A stretch of DNA of 53,807 nt, taken from NCBI GenBank assembly GCA_001821935.1, contig MHOU01000008.1:1-53807 (forward strand). Direction: 5' to 3'. A program made the translations under genes and the position numbers. The DNA comes from Candidatus Staskawiczbacteria bacterium RIFCSPHIGHO2_02_FULL_43_16 (GTDB lineage Bacteria > Patescibacteriota > Minisyncoccia > Minisyncoccales > Staskawiczbacteraceae). Position 1 is the first letter of the stretch. Each line of letters begins with the position of its first letter. The notes below the pieces were generated by a model. The model was not told the origin of the DNA, searched no databases, and worked only from the letters and a program-made list of their open reading frames with translations. Shown here piece by piece: positions 21,707 through 30,464 of the stretch.

Positions 21707-23461
21707 ATGAACATCGAACCGGAACGGCTTAAGAAATTTTTGGTTGATGCCAATCTCATTAAAGAGAAGGATTTTGATGCCGCCCAAAAAGAGGGCGTTA
21801 AAATCCGCGCCGCGGTAAGCGATATGTTGGTCAAGCGGGGTCTTATTGAACGGGAAAAGCTCACTAAATTTGAAGCCTATTTGTTAGGAGTGCCTTTTGT
21901 TAACATTGAAAAAGAAATTATTCCCCATGAAGTCCTGCAAATTATCCCCGAACAGATCGCCAGGGCTCACAGTGTTGTCGCCTTTCGCAAGCGGGAAAAT
22001 AACCTTGAGGTGGCCATGCTTGACCCGGAAGATTTAGCAACCATTGATTTTATCAAAAAAACCGATCCGTTTTTAAAAATCTTGCCGCGCCTGACTACGC
22101 CCGAAGGCATTAAAAATGCTTTGCGTCAATACCAGGAAACGCTGGATGTTGAATTCGGTGGCATTATGCCGGCTGGCGCGTCTGGCGCCATTAACCATAA
22201 GCCCGGAGAAGAAGTTCTGGTTGATAAAAGAGACTTGATTAAAGCTTCCCAGGAACTGCCCATTGTCAAAATTGTGGACACCTTGATGAAGCACGCCATT
22301 TTGCAAAACGCTTCGGATGTGCACATTGAACCGATGGAAAAAGAAGTGGTGGCGCGTTTCCGTATTGATGGTATTTTGCATGACATGATGGCTCTGCCGG
22401 TTTCCAGCGCCCTGGGCATTGTGGCGCGCATCAAGGTGCTGAGCAATTTAAAATTGGATGAACACCGCCTGCCCCAAGACGGGCGGTTTAAAATTGAAAC
22501 GGATGATTATAAATATTCGGTGAGGGTTTCCGTGTTACCGGTGTTTAACGGTGAAAAAATCGTGATGCGGCTTTTGGCCGAAGGCACCAAAGCTCAAACT
22601 TTGGAGGGCTTGGGGTTTTCGGGTAAAGCCTTGGAAATCATCAAGCAAAATTTGGTCAGGCCCACCGGCATGATTTTAATTACCGGGCCCACGGGCAGCG
22701 GGAAAACCACCACGCTCTATTCCATGATGGATATTTTAAACACTCCCAAGGTGAATATTTCCACGGTGGAAGATCCTATTGAATACCGCATGCCGCGAAT
22801 CAACCAAACCCAAACTAACGCGGCCATCGGTTTGACCTTTGCGGCCGGTTTGCGCGCTTTGGTTCGCCAAGACCCCAATATCATCATGGTGGGTGAAATC
22901 AGAGACAGTGAAACGGCTAGCCTCGCCATTAATGCCGCCCTTACCGGCCACTTGGTGCTTTCCACCATCCACACCACCGAAGCCGCCGGCGCCATCCCGC
23001 GGTTAATTGACATGCAGGTGGAACCGTTTTTGATTGCTTCAACCGTCAATGTGATTATCGCCCAGCGTTTGGTGCGCAAGTTTTCCGCCAACAAAGAAAA
23101 GTATCGGTTAAAAAAGGCCGAAGTTGATGAGTTGGCGGCGCACTGCAATATGGCCAGGGTGTTGGAAATACTGCGCGCTGAAAAAATACTGAAAGCTAAG
23201 GGGACGTTGTTGGATCTGGATTTTTACCGGCCGGATATTTCCCAGGGGTCCGGTACGGGATACAAGGGCCGGATGGGCATTTACGAAGTGTTGCCGGTCA
23301 CCCAGGCTATCAAAGAACTGATTGTTAAAAAAGCTTCCACCAAGGATATTACCGATGTGGCCGTTGCCGGTGGCATGCGCACCATGTTTGAAGACGGGCT
23401 AATCAAAGCCGCACAAGGCTTAACAAGCATTGAAGAAGTGTTGAGAGTGATTATAGAGTAA
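21707..23461 (+). CDS. pilB: Type IV pilus assembly ATPase PilB (GspE/PulE family)
   Basis: 584 residues. An N-terminal MshEN-like domain (about 1-150, with MLVKRGLIEREKL and the IPHEVLQIIPEQIARAHSVV signature) precedes the ATPase core: VHIEPMEKEVVARFRIDG, Walker A GPTGSGKTTTLYS (about 327), the Asp box STVEDPIE, Walker B IIMVGEIRDSETA and the His box GHLVLSTIHT. The zinc-binding Cys quartet of many GspE proteins is missing between 475 and 520. It powers pilus or secretion-filament assembly at the inner membrane. Here pilC is separated from it by two foreign-looking genes. Confidence 0.96.
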   Translation: MNIEPERLKKFLVDANLIKEKDFDAAQKEGVKIRAAVSDMLVKRGLIEREKLTKFEAYLLGVPFVNIEKEIIPHEVLQIIPEQIARAHSVVAFRKRENNLEVAMLDPEDLATIDFIKKTDPFLKILPRLTTPEGIKNALRQYQETLDVEFGGIMPAGASGAINHKPGEEVLVDKRDLIKASQELPIVKIVDTLMKHAILQNASDVHIEPMEKEVVARFRIDGILHDMMALPVSSALGIVARIKVLSNLKLDEHRLPQDGRFKIETDDYKYSVRVSVLPVFNGEKIVMRLLAEGTKAQTLEGLGFSGKALEIIKQNLVRPTGMILITGPTGSGKTTTLYSMMDILNTPKVNISTVEDPIEYRMPRINQTQTNAAIGLTFAAGLRALVRQDPNIIMVGEIRDSETASLAINAALTGHLVLSTIHTTEAAGAIPRLIDMQVEPFLIASTVNVIIAQRLVRKFSANKEKYRLKKAEVDELAAHCNMARVLEILRAEKILKAKGTLLDLDFYRPDISQGSGTGYKGRMGIYEVLPVTQAIKELIVKKASTKDITDVAVAGGMRTMFEDGLIKAAQGLTSIEEVLRVIIE

Positions 23462-23468
23462 ACTTAAA

Positions 23469-23864
23469 ATGATTCCTAAATATATTGATCACATAGTTCT
23501 CATTGTGAAAGATGTCAATAAAACATCAGAATTTTACATTAAGTTTCTGGGTAAGCCAGAATTAAAAAATGACGAAGAAGTTGCTTTTAAAATAGGTGAA
23601 ACGAAATTATTTTTTGTTTTGCCGCTAAAAGAATATAAACTAAATGATAAAGATAGTTATTCGCTAAATCACTTGTCGTTTGGTGTAACAAGCACAGAAG
23701 AATTAAGGGAATTTGAACAAGTTCTCAATAATGCAAAAATACCAAACAAAGGAATAAGGATAGACAAATATGGAAAAAAAGAATACGTTTCTTTTGATGA
23801 CCCTGACGGGTATAGGATAGAATTTTATAATCGGCCAATAGAAAAAGATAATGCAACACAATAA
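23469..23864 (+). CDS. VOC-family (glyoxalase/bleomycin-resistance fold) protein
   Basis: 131 residues. YIDHIVLIVKDVNKTSEFYIKFLG opens the fold, LNHLSFGV gives the second-half metal ligand, and FDDPDGYRIEFYNR ends it, the standard VOC pattern with His/Glu ligands. AT-rich and lying between pilB and pilC, where it has no evident pilus role. Overlaps the next gene by 14 bases. Likely acquired; the substrate is unknown. Confidence 0.88.
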   Translation: MIPKYIDHIVLIVKDVNKTSEFYIKFLGKPELKNDEEVAFKIGETKLFFVLPLKEYKLNDKDSYSLNHLSFGVTSTEELREFEQVLNNAKIPNKGIRIDKYGKKEYVSFDDPDGYRIEFYNRPIEKDNATQ

Positions 23865-24684
23865 TACGATTATAAACTTCGAAAATGTTCCGGTGCGGCG
23901 GGTTTGGGATGAAAAAAAAGAGACTTGGTATTTTTCAGTTGTTGATGTGGTGGGGATTTTAACTAACAGCAAAGCCCCTCGCCGGTATTGGTCAGATTTA
24001 AAAATTAAGTTAAAGCAGGAAGGTGCTCAGTTGTACGAAAAAATCGTACAACTGAAATTCTTAGCCCAAGATGGGAAAAAGTATGTTTCCGATGCGGCAG
24101 ATACCGAAACGATGTTTAGAATCATCCAAAGCATTCCTTCACCAAAAGCGGAACCATTAAAGCAATGGTTGGCGAAAGTGGGGTATGAAAGGTTGCAAGA
24201 AACCGTTAACCCAGAAATGGCGGTCAATCGTGCTAGAGGTCATTGGTTGCAAGTGGGCAGGTCAACAAAGTGGATAGAGCAGCGTATGCGTGGCCAAGAA
24301 ATCAGGAATAAACTTACTGATTATTGGGCTGGCCATGAGGTGACCAAAGAAGTTGAGTATGCCATGTTAACGGATATTATTCACAAAGAGTGGAGCGGGC
24401 TGACTACCAAACAACATAAAAAAGCTAAAAGTTTGCGGGGGCATAATTTGCGCGACAACATGACCGAAGCTGAATTAATTTTTACCGCCTTGGCGGAACT
24501 TTCAACCCGGCAGATAGCCGAAAGCGAAAAAGCCAAAGGCTATAGAGAAAATAAAGTTTCAGCACGTAAGGGTGGGAAAATTTCCGGTGATGCCCGTAAA
24601 AAACTTGAACTTCAAACTGGTAAAAAAGTGGTAAGCAAAGAAAACTTTTTACCGCCAAGGAAAGAAATTAAAACATTAACGTAA
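23851..24684 (+). CDS. BRO-N / DinD-like protein
   Basis: 277 residues. NFENVPVRRVWDEKKETWYFSVVDVVGIL is the BRO-N domain opening, continued by RRYWSDLKIKL and SPKAEPLKQWLAKVGYERLQE. The C-terminal half (RGHNLRDNMTEAELIFTALAELSTRQI) matches the DinD (DNA-damage-inducible protein D) type. Such proteins are spread by phages and mobile DNA and often bind DNA. It lies between pilB and pilC, its TAA overlapping the pilC ATG by one base, so it is now translated within the pilus operon. Confidence 0.85.
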   Translation: MQHNNTIINFENVPVRRVWDEKKETWYFSVVDVVGILTNSKAPRRYWSDLKIKLKQEGAQLYEKIVQLKFLAQDGKKYVSDAADTETMFRIIQSIPSPKAEPLKQWLAKVGYERLQETVNPEMAVNRARGHWLQVGRSTKWIEQRMRGQEIRNKLTDYWAGHEVTKEVEYAMLTDIIHKEWSGLTTKQHKKAKSLRGHNLRDNMTEAELIFTALAELSTRQIAESEKAKGYRENKVSARKGGKISGDARKKLELQTGKKVVSKENFLPPRKEIKTLT

Positions 24685-25904
24685 TGCCCAATTTTTCTTA
24701 CAAAGCCAAATCGTTTGAGGGGGCTGATTCTTCCGGGAAGATGCAGGCGGTTGATGAGCGCGAGCTGGCTTTGGCTCTAAAAGCCCAGGGGCTGATTTTG
24801 ATTGACGCGGCCAAGGAAGGCAAAAAGAGGGGGTTGAACATGGAAATCAATGTGCCGTTTTTGGGCGTTTCCAGCACGGAAAAAATCATGATGACGCGCA
24901 ATTTGGGCGTCATGTTTTCCACGGGGCTTAGCATGGTGAAAATTTTTGATATTTTGTCAATTCAATCAAAAAGCCGGCAATTAAAAGATGCCCTGGCGAA
25001 TATTAAAGACAGCGTCAGTAAAGGAGAAAATCTTTCCGACGCGCTGGCGCGCTACCCGAAAATTTTCAATGAATTGTTTGTCAACATGATAAAAGTGGGG
25101 GAGGAGTCCGGCACCTTGGACGAAATTTTCCAAATTTTGGCTCTGCAGCTTGGCAAAGAGCACGAGTTAAAAAGCAAAATCAAAAACGCCATGACCTATC
25201 CGGCCATCATTGTGCTGGTGATGTTGTGCGTGGGCGTGGTGATCATTACCATTGTACTGCCCAGCCTGGATACGTTTTTTACTTCGCTCAACGTGCCGAT
25301 TCCTTTTTACACCCGGGCGGTATTATGGGGGGGGAGGTTTTTGTCAAAAAACTGGTGGCTGCTTTTTGCCGGACCGGCAGCGCTGGTGGGCGCTGTTATG
25401 CTGATCATTAGGACGCCCAAGGGCAAATGGGCTTTGGATACGTTATTGTTGCGTTTGCCGGTGGTTTCCCAGATTGTCAAAAAAGGCAATTCGGCATTTT
25501 TGATCCGGTCGCTCTCTTCATTAATCGCCTCCGGGGTTCCGCTGATACGCGCATTGGAAATTTCTTCCAAAACGGTGGGCAACCAGTATTTTTCAAAGGC
25601 CTTAGTGGAAGCGGCGGTGAAAATAAAAAAAGGGGAAAAATTATCCGGGGCCCTGCGCGAACATGCTAACCTGTTTTCGTTCGGAGTAATTGAAATGATG
25701 GAGGTGGGGGAGGAAACCGGAAAAACCGCCGTCATTTTAAAAAAACTGGCCGAATTTTATGAACAGGAAGCCGGCGCCGCGGTGGAAAAGATGGCCATTT
25801 TAATAGAACCGATGCTGATTATTTTCTTGGGAGTGTCTGTCGGATTTTTCGCTTTTTCCATTATCCAGCCCATGTATTCTTCACTAAAATTTATCGGAAG
25901 TTAA
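24684..25904 (+). CDS. pilC: Type IV pilus inner-membrane platform protein PilC (GspF family)
   Basis: 406 residues with the two GspF domains: the first has MMTRNLGVMFSTGLSMVKIFDIL and GESGTLDEIF-like VGEESGTLDEIF; the second has LIRSLSSLIASGVPLIRALEI and MEVGEETGKTAVIL. Membrane helices lie near 170-195, 225-245 and 375-400. It organises pilin insertion with PilB. Its start overlaps the preceding stop (TAATG). Confidence 0.95.
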   Translation: MPNFSYKAKSFEGADSSGKMQAVDERELALALKAQGLILIDAAKEGKKRGLNMEINVPFLGVSSTEKIMMTRNLGVMFSTGLSMVKIFDILSIQSKSRQLKDALANIKDSVSKGENLSDALARYPKIFNELFVNMIKVGEESGTLDEIFQILALQLGKEHELKSKIKNAMTYPAIIVLVMLCVGVVIITIVLPSLDTFFTSLNVPIPFYTRAVLWGGRFLSKNWWLLFAGPAALVGAVMLIIRTPKGKWALDTLLLRLPVVSQIVKKGNSAFLIRSLSSLIASGVPLIRALEISSKTVGNQYFSKALVEAAVKIKKGEKLSGALREHANLFSFGVIEMMEVGEETGKTAVILKKLAEFYEQEAGAAVEKMAILIEPMLIIFLGVSVGFFAFSIIQPMYSSLKFIGS

Positions 25905-25927
25905 ATTTATGAAACAAAGGGGCTTTA

Positions 25928-26030
25928 CCCAAGCACCACTTTCGCTATGTCATTATTATCTAGTGCTTACCATTATTTTAAGAATATTATGATTTGCAAG
26001 AAACCCATCAATCGCGAAAGTGGTGCTGGG
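25928..26030. mobile_element. 103-bp MITE-like element, copy 1, in a prepilin leader
   Basis: The left end CCCAAGCACCACTTTCG (25928-25944) faces CGAAAGTGGTGCTGGG (26015-26030). Flanks are TTTA (25924-25927) and TTTA (26031-26034). The left flank ATGAAACAAAGGGGCTTTA reads MKQRGF, and the right flank continues TTACTTTGATTGAA (TLIE), as if one prepilin start had been split by the element. The core is AT-rich and holds a new ATG (25989). Confidence 0.8.
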
Positions 26031-26879
26031 TTTACTTTGATTGAAATTTTGGTGGTAATTTTTATTCTCGCCGTTTTGGTGCTGGTTTCCATTCCCGCCC
26101 TCGACCTTTTTTTAAAAAATTCCCACGTGGCCAACGGTATGCAGGAATTTTACACCGCCCTCACCCTGGCCCAAAGTAAAACGATTGCCTCGCAAGACGA
26201 AAGCCAATATGGCGTATATGTGGATACCGGCGTTTCGCCCCACCGCTATGTCATATTCAAAGGAGCCACCTATGCCACGCGCCTTGAGGCGGCCGATCAA
26301 TCATTTTGGCTGCCAAAAACGGTGGAATTTTCGGAAATCCTTTTGGGCAGTGGCAATGAAGTGGTGTTTAGCAAGTTAACCGGATATGCTAATCCGGCGG
26401 GCAGCGTTTCTGTAAGATTAAAAGCCGATGCCAGCAAGACAAAAACCGTTTATATTTCCAGCGCCGGCATTTTGGATTTTACGGCTCCTGCGGTAGTGGC
26501 CGACACCCGGGTGAAAGATTCACGCCATGTGCACGTTGATTATAGCCGGGTGATTGATACTGCTACCGAAAGCATCACCATGCTGTTTGACGGCACGGTT
26601 TCCCAGGTTATTCCCATCGCCGTTAATATGGCGGGGGGTCAAATATACTGGACAGGCACGGTGGCGGCCGGCGGATCTGATCAAACCGTAACTGTACGCA
26701 CCCACCGTTTAAACGATGCCGATACCCAGTTTAGCATTCATCGCGACGCAAGCATGAACAATAAAAGCTTGCGCGTTACCATTTCAGGTGACAGTTCGGG
26801 CAACCTGGCGCTGTATTCGGCCGACGGCCTGACCACCAGCTTTTCGTCGGTGTATGTTTCTGATCTTGAGTGGCAATAG
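25989..26879 (+). CDS. Prepilin-like protein (GspH/type IV pseudopilin)
   Basis: 296 residues from ATG 25989. The leader is MICKKPINRESGAG and the processed start would be FTLIEILVVIFILAVLVLVS, a standard class III signal with Glu+5. The rest is a beta-rich pseudopilin ending in FSSVYVSDLEWQ. The leader is supplied by the right end of a MITE-like element; an ATG at 25909 (MKQRGF) seems to be the original start now cut off. An in-frame ATG at 25947 is also possible but gives a longer, atypical leader. Confidence 0.85.
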   Translation: MICKKPINRESGAGFTLIEILVVIFILAVLVLVSIPALDLFLKNSHVANGMQEFYTALTLAQSKTIASQDESQYGVYVDTGVSPHRYVIFKGATYATRLEAADQSFWLPKTVEFSEILLGSGNEVVFSKLTGYANPAGSVSVRLKADASKTKTVYISSAGILDFTAPAVVADTRVKDSRHVHVDYSRVIDTATESITMLFDGTVSQVIPIAVNMAGGQIYWTGTVAAGGSDQTVTVRTHRLNDADTQFSIHRDASMNNKSLRVTISGDSSGNLALYSADGLTTSFSSVYVSDLEWQ

Positions 26880-26885
26880 GGTTCA

Positions 26886-26988
26886 CCCAAGCACCACTTT
26901 CGCCAAATAATTGTATGCAGACAAAAGTATGTTTATGAATTTGCCATCAAAATCTTATCAAAATGATATTCGCGAAAGTGGTGCTGGG
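26886..26988. mobile_element. 103-bp MITE-like element, copy 2, in a prepilin leader
   Basis: CCCAAGCACCACTTTCGC (26886-26903) faces GCGAAAGTGGTGCTGGG (26972-26988). Flanking TTCA occurs at 26882-26885 and 26989-26992. Same length as copy 1, with a different AT-rich core. The right end again encodes ESGAG just before the Phe of a prepilin. Confidence 0.8.
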
Positions 26989-27465
26989 TTCATATTTCTA
27001 GAAATTTTAATAGCCGTCACGTTAATCAGCGTGGTGTTTGTTACGTTACTGGGGGTCGGGTTTTCCGCTTTAACGCTTGCCACCTCACTGCAAAAAACCG
27101 CCCAAGCTGATTCTTTGATTAAAGAAGAATTGGAAGCGGTGCGTTCATTTCGGGAAGGAACCACCTGGCAAACCAATGGCTTGGCAACCAAAAGTATTGG
27201 CAGCGCCAACCCCTATTACGCAACCTTGGATCCGGAGATTAATCCGCCCGCATGGCAGTTAACCGAAGGCATTGAAACCGTGGGCGATTTTACCCGGAAG
27301 GTGGTTTTTGATGCCGTTTCGCGCGATCTGGCAACCAACAATATTGAAGCGGTGTATAATGCTACTCGTGACGATCCCGATACCCGTAAAGTCACCGTCA
27401 CCGTAACTTTGGGTGCTAAAACGTACCAAGTTATATCATATTTAACCAATTGGAATCAGCAATGA
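26929..27465 (+). CDS. Prepilin-like protein, second
   Basis: 178 residues from ATG 26929 (26935 is a close alternative). The leader MFMNLPSKSYQNDIRESGAG is followed by FIFLEILIAVTLISVVFVTL, with Glu+5 kept and Phe at +1. The leader end comes from a MITE-like element. The body is short and beta-rich. It overlaps the following gene by ATGA, so translation is probably coupled. The start is uncertain because the element supplies the whole upstream region. Confidence 0.82.
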   Translation: MFMNLPSKSYQNDIRESGAGFIFLEILIAVTLISVVFVTLLGVGFSALTLATSLQKTAQADSLIKEELEAVRSFREGTTWQTNGLATKSIGSANPYYATLDPEINPPAWQLTEGIETVGDFTRKVVFDAVSRDLATNNIEAVYNATRDDPDTRKVTVTVTLGAKTYQVISYLTNWNQQ

Positions 27466-28007
27466 ATGTAAAGCTTTACCGGTTACATTTTGGCAAAAAG
27501 GGTTTTTCCTTGGTTGAGGTTCTGGTTTCGGTTGCCATATCTTCATTTGTTTTGTTGGCTATTTTGGGGTTTGTTTTCTGGATGAATGTTACCAATCTTA
27601 AAACCAAAGCCAACGCCAACACCCTGGAAAATGCCCGCCGGATATTAGATGTGATAGCTTATGAAATAAAGGGAGCCGAAAATGTGTATTCGCCCACCAC
27701 CGGCGCAGCCCAGCTTTCTTTAAAAACCCTCCGGCACTTGCCTCTGGATGAAGACGTGACATTCATTGATTTTTTCTTGTGTGGCGCGGATAGTACAGAT
27801 ATTTGCTTGAAAAAAGAATCCCAGGTTCCCGTCGTGTTAAATGCTGGCAACGTAGCCATAACCAGCCTTTCCTTTTCGCAAATTGCCAATGGCGCCAACA
27901 CATCGGTTAAAATAAGCCTAACGGTTGAGAACAAAAATCCCACTAACGAAACCAGCCAAAGTTCTCTGGTGACATTGGATTCAACGGTTTCTTTAAGAAG
28001 TTATTAA
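27462..28007 (+). CDS. Prepilin-like protein, third
   Basis: 181 residues from ATG 27462, overlapping the previous TGA. MNVKLYRLHFGKKG then FSLVEVLVSVAISSFVLLAI is a normal prepilin leader and transmembrane helix with Glu+5. No repeat element here, so it shows what an undisturbed start looks like in this operon. Probably a minor pseudopilin. Confidence 0.88.
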   Translation: MNVKLYRLHFGKKGFSLVEVLVSVAISSFVLLAILGFVFWMNVTNLKTKANANTLENARRILDVIAYEIKGAENVYSPTTGAAQLSLKTLRHLPLDEDVTFIDFFLCGADSTDICLKKESQVPVVLNAGNVAITSLSFSQIANGANTSVKISLTVENKNPTNETSQSSLVTLDSTVSLRSY

Positions 28008-28008
28008 T

Positions 28009-29253
28009 ATGAAACATATCATCAACAACCAGCAAGGCTTTGTCGTTTCTGTTATTACTTTTTTTGTGTTGATTATCATGTTGGCGGTGGCGGTGAGCAT
28101 GAGCGCTTTGGTGGCCCAGCGCCAGGGCGTTTCCACTAACGCGGTCAAAGCCACCCAGTCTTACTACGCGGCCGAATCTGGCATTGAAGATGCGCTGCTC
28201 AGGCTGAACAATGATCCCTCAATTTCCACGCTTTCGTACGCATTGCCCGTTGGCGGAGCCATAGCTGATGTTACCATCCCGGCCGCGGTGGGCGGGTCGC
28301 GGGCTATCAGTTCAAAGGGGGATGTGGATGGCCGTATCAGGACCGTAGAAACGGTATACAGCCTTGATGCCGCCGCCGCATCGTTTTTTTATGGCGCCCA
28401 GGTAGGCGAGGGCGGGTTGGATATGTCTAACGGAAGCCGGATTAAGGGCAACGTGTTTTCCAATGGCAACATTACCGGCACCGGAACGATTGATAATGAG
28501 GTCATCGTGGCGGGCAACGGTCATAGTATTGAAGATGTGTACGTGGGAGGCAGCGTGCAAAGTTATAGCTGTCTGGCTTCGGCCAGCGTGGCCAACTTAA
28601 CCTATGTGACGGGGGGAGTCCATACCTGTACGGTGCGGGGCAGCACTTCTTTACAATCCGATGAAATTCCCACCCAGCCCATGCCTATCAGCCAGTCGCA
28701 AATTAACGACTGGAAAACTGAAGCCGCCGCCGGCCAGGTGATAACCGGAAATTATAGCATTGGAAATAATGCCACCGTATCTCTGGGTCACGTTAAAATT
28801 ACCGGCAACCTGAGTTTTGGCAACGGAGCCGTCCTTAACATTACCGGGGTCATTTACGTGCAGGGTAACATTATTTTCGGTAACTCCAATACCATCCGTT
28901 TGGACAGTTCGTACGGTTCCCTCAGCGGGGTGTTTGTGCTTGATGGCACCATGGACACGGGCAATAACACGGTGCTGACGGGTTCGGGCCAGGAGGGAAG
29001 CTATTTATTGGTATTATCAACCAACGTATCGGATACGGCCATTGAAGTCAGCAACAACGCCGACGGCGCGGTATTTTACACCACGGTCGGGGGCATTAAG
29101 GTCAACAACAACGTAAGCGTGAGCGAATTGGTGGGATATAAAGTGAAACTCAATAACAACGCCGTGTTGGACTATAATAGCGGTTTGGCCAATACGTTTT
29201 TTTCATCAGGCCCCAGCGGCGGCTGGAAGGTGGAGAGCTGGCAGGAAAAATAG
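28009..29253 (+). CDS. PilX-like pilus-associated protein with bactofilin-like beta repeats
   Basis: 414 residues. The N-terminus QQGFVVSVITFFVLIIMLAVAVSMSAL and YYAAESGIEDALLRL are the PilX/GspK-like N-terminal region. From about residue 140 the sequence becomes a repeating series such as GSRIKGNVFSNGNITGTGTI and GNNATVSLGHVKITGNLSFGNG, suggestive of a beta-helix like polymer-forming (bactofilin-type) domains. Last structural gene of the first pilus block; probably a tip or priming component. Confidence 0.8.
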   Translation: MKHIINNQQGFVVSVITFFVLIIMLAVAVSMSALVAQRQGVSTNAVKATQSYYAAESGIEDALLRLNNDPSISTLSYALPVGGAIADVTIPAAVGGSRAISSKGDVDGRIRTVETVYSLDAAAASFFYGAQVGEGGLDMSNGSRIKGNVFSNGNITGTGTIDNEVIVAGNGHSIEDVYVGGSVQSYSCLASASVANLTYVTGGVHTCTVRGSTSLQSDEIPTQPMPISQSQINDWKTEAAAGQVITGNYSIGNNATVSLGHVKITGNLSFGNGAVLNITGVIYVQGNIIFGNSNTIRLDSSYGSLSGVFVLDGTMDTGNNTVLTGSGQEGSYLLVLSTNVSDTAIEVSNNADGAVFYTTVGGIKVNNNVSVSELVGYKVKLNNNAVLDYNSGLANTFFSSGPSGGWKVESWQEK

Positions 29254-29264
29254 TCCCATTTCTA

Positions 29265-29273
29265 TGGTATAAT
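29265..29273 (+). promoter_or_regulatory. Extended -10 of the pilMNO operon
   Basis: TGGTATAAT with TATAAT at 29268-29273. The leader holds two hairpins, AGCACA/TGTGCT (about 29286-29314) and GAAAATTT/AAATTTTC just before the pilM ATG (29346). Confidence 0.7.
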
Positions 29274-29345
29274 AACTGAATTACCAAGCACATAAAATCT
29301 AAAGATTTTTGTGCTCGGTGAAAATTTTTAAATATTTAAATTTTC

Positions 29346-30464
29346 ATGTTTAAGTTTTTAAATTTACAGCCCGAATTGTTTGCTCTGGACATTAATGATT
29401 CTTCCGTAAAAGTGGTGAAACTGGAAAAAAGGAAGAAGAATTTTTTCCTGGCTTCTTATAATGAATTAAGGATTGCGCCCAATATTGTAAGGGGCGGGGT
29501 GATTTTACAGCAGGAGGTTTTGGTAAAAATCATCCGGGGCGCTTTGGAGGGCGTTAAGGGTAAAAAGATCGCTACCAAGCATGTCGTGTTGTCATTGCCG
29601 GAAGAGAAATCATTTTCCCAAATCATCCAAATGCCGCGCATGACCGAACAGGAATTAAAAAAAGCCGTGCCGTTTGAAGCGGAAAATTATATTCCTCTTC
29701 CCATTGACAGCGTCTATTTGGATTTCCAAGTCATTAATGCCCATCAAGAAGTTACGGACAGCGCCCATTTGGATATTTTAGTCAACGCCATGCCCAAGTA
29801 TATTGTTGATTCATATGTCGCCTGCGCGAAGGCGGCGGGCCTGGTGCCTTGCGTGCTGGAAATTGAGTCCCAGTCAATTGCTCGGGCCCTGGTAGAAAAC
29901 GGCCAGGCGCAAAAACCGGTGGCACTGATTGATGTTGGCAAAGACAATACCAGTTTCATTATCTTTTCAGGCAGTGCGCCGCGCTTTACCACTTCCGTGC
30001 CATTTTCTTCAAAACAGCTTACAGTTGCCATTGAAGGCGCGCTTCATGTAACCTCTCAAAAAGCCGAGGAGTTAAAAGTAAAAAACGGCCTGGTATCCAA
30101 AAAAGGCAAAGAAAACAAAGAAGCCATACTCGCCATGACACCGCTGCTGGAAGACTTCGCTTTAAAGATTAAAAAGTATATTGGCTTTTACCATGGCCAT
30201 TCTTCCCACGATTATTTTCCTTCGGATGATGATATTGAAAAAATCATCTTGTGCGGCGGCGGAGCCAATTTAAAAGGTTTGGCGGAATTTCTCTCAACGG
30301 CTCTTCATATCCCGGTTGGGTTGGGCGATCCCTTCATTAATATTATCCCCTGCAATAAGGGGGAGAGGTGCCCCATTATTTACCAAAAAGCCCTATCATA
30401 CACTACCGCTTTTGGTTTGGCGCTACGTGCTGCCGCCAACCAAGAAGATCAGCTCAATGATTAA
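29346..30464 (+). CDS. pilM: Type IV pilus assembly protein PilM
   Basis: 372 residues, actin-like ATPase fold. LFALDINDSSVKVVKLEKRKK opens with the phosphate-1 strand; PVALIDVGKDNTSFIIFSG is phosphate-2 and KIILCGGGANLKGLAEFL the adenosine motif. SFSQIIQMPRMTEQELKKAVPFEAENYIP is characteristic of PilM. It binds the N-terminus of PilN on the cytoplasmic face. Followed by pilN with an 8-base overlap. Confidence 0.93.
   Translation: MFKFLNLQPELFALDINDSSVKVVKLEKRKKNFFLASYNELRIAPNIVRGGVILQQEVLVKIIRGALEGVKGKKIATKHVVLSLPEEKSFSQIIQMPRMTEQELKKAVPFEAENYIPLPIDSVYLDFQVINAHQEVTDSAHLDILVNAMPKYIVDSYVACAKAAGLVPCVLEIESQSIARALVENGQAQKPVALIDVGKDNTSFIIFSGSAPRFTTSVPFSSKQLTVAIEGALHVTSQKAEELKVKNGLVSKKGKENKEAILAMTPLLEDFALKIKKYIGFYHGHSSHDYFPSDDDIEKIILCGGGANLKGLAEFLSTALHIPVGLGDPFINIIPCNKGERCPIIYQKALSYTTAFGLALRAAANQEDQLND

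Noticed and set aside
25924-26034. The inverted repeats as integron attC sites
   Set aside because: Ends do not show the GTTRRRY/RYYYAAC core and there is no integrase; direct TTNA repeats favour transposition.
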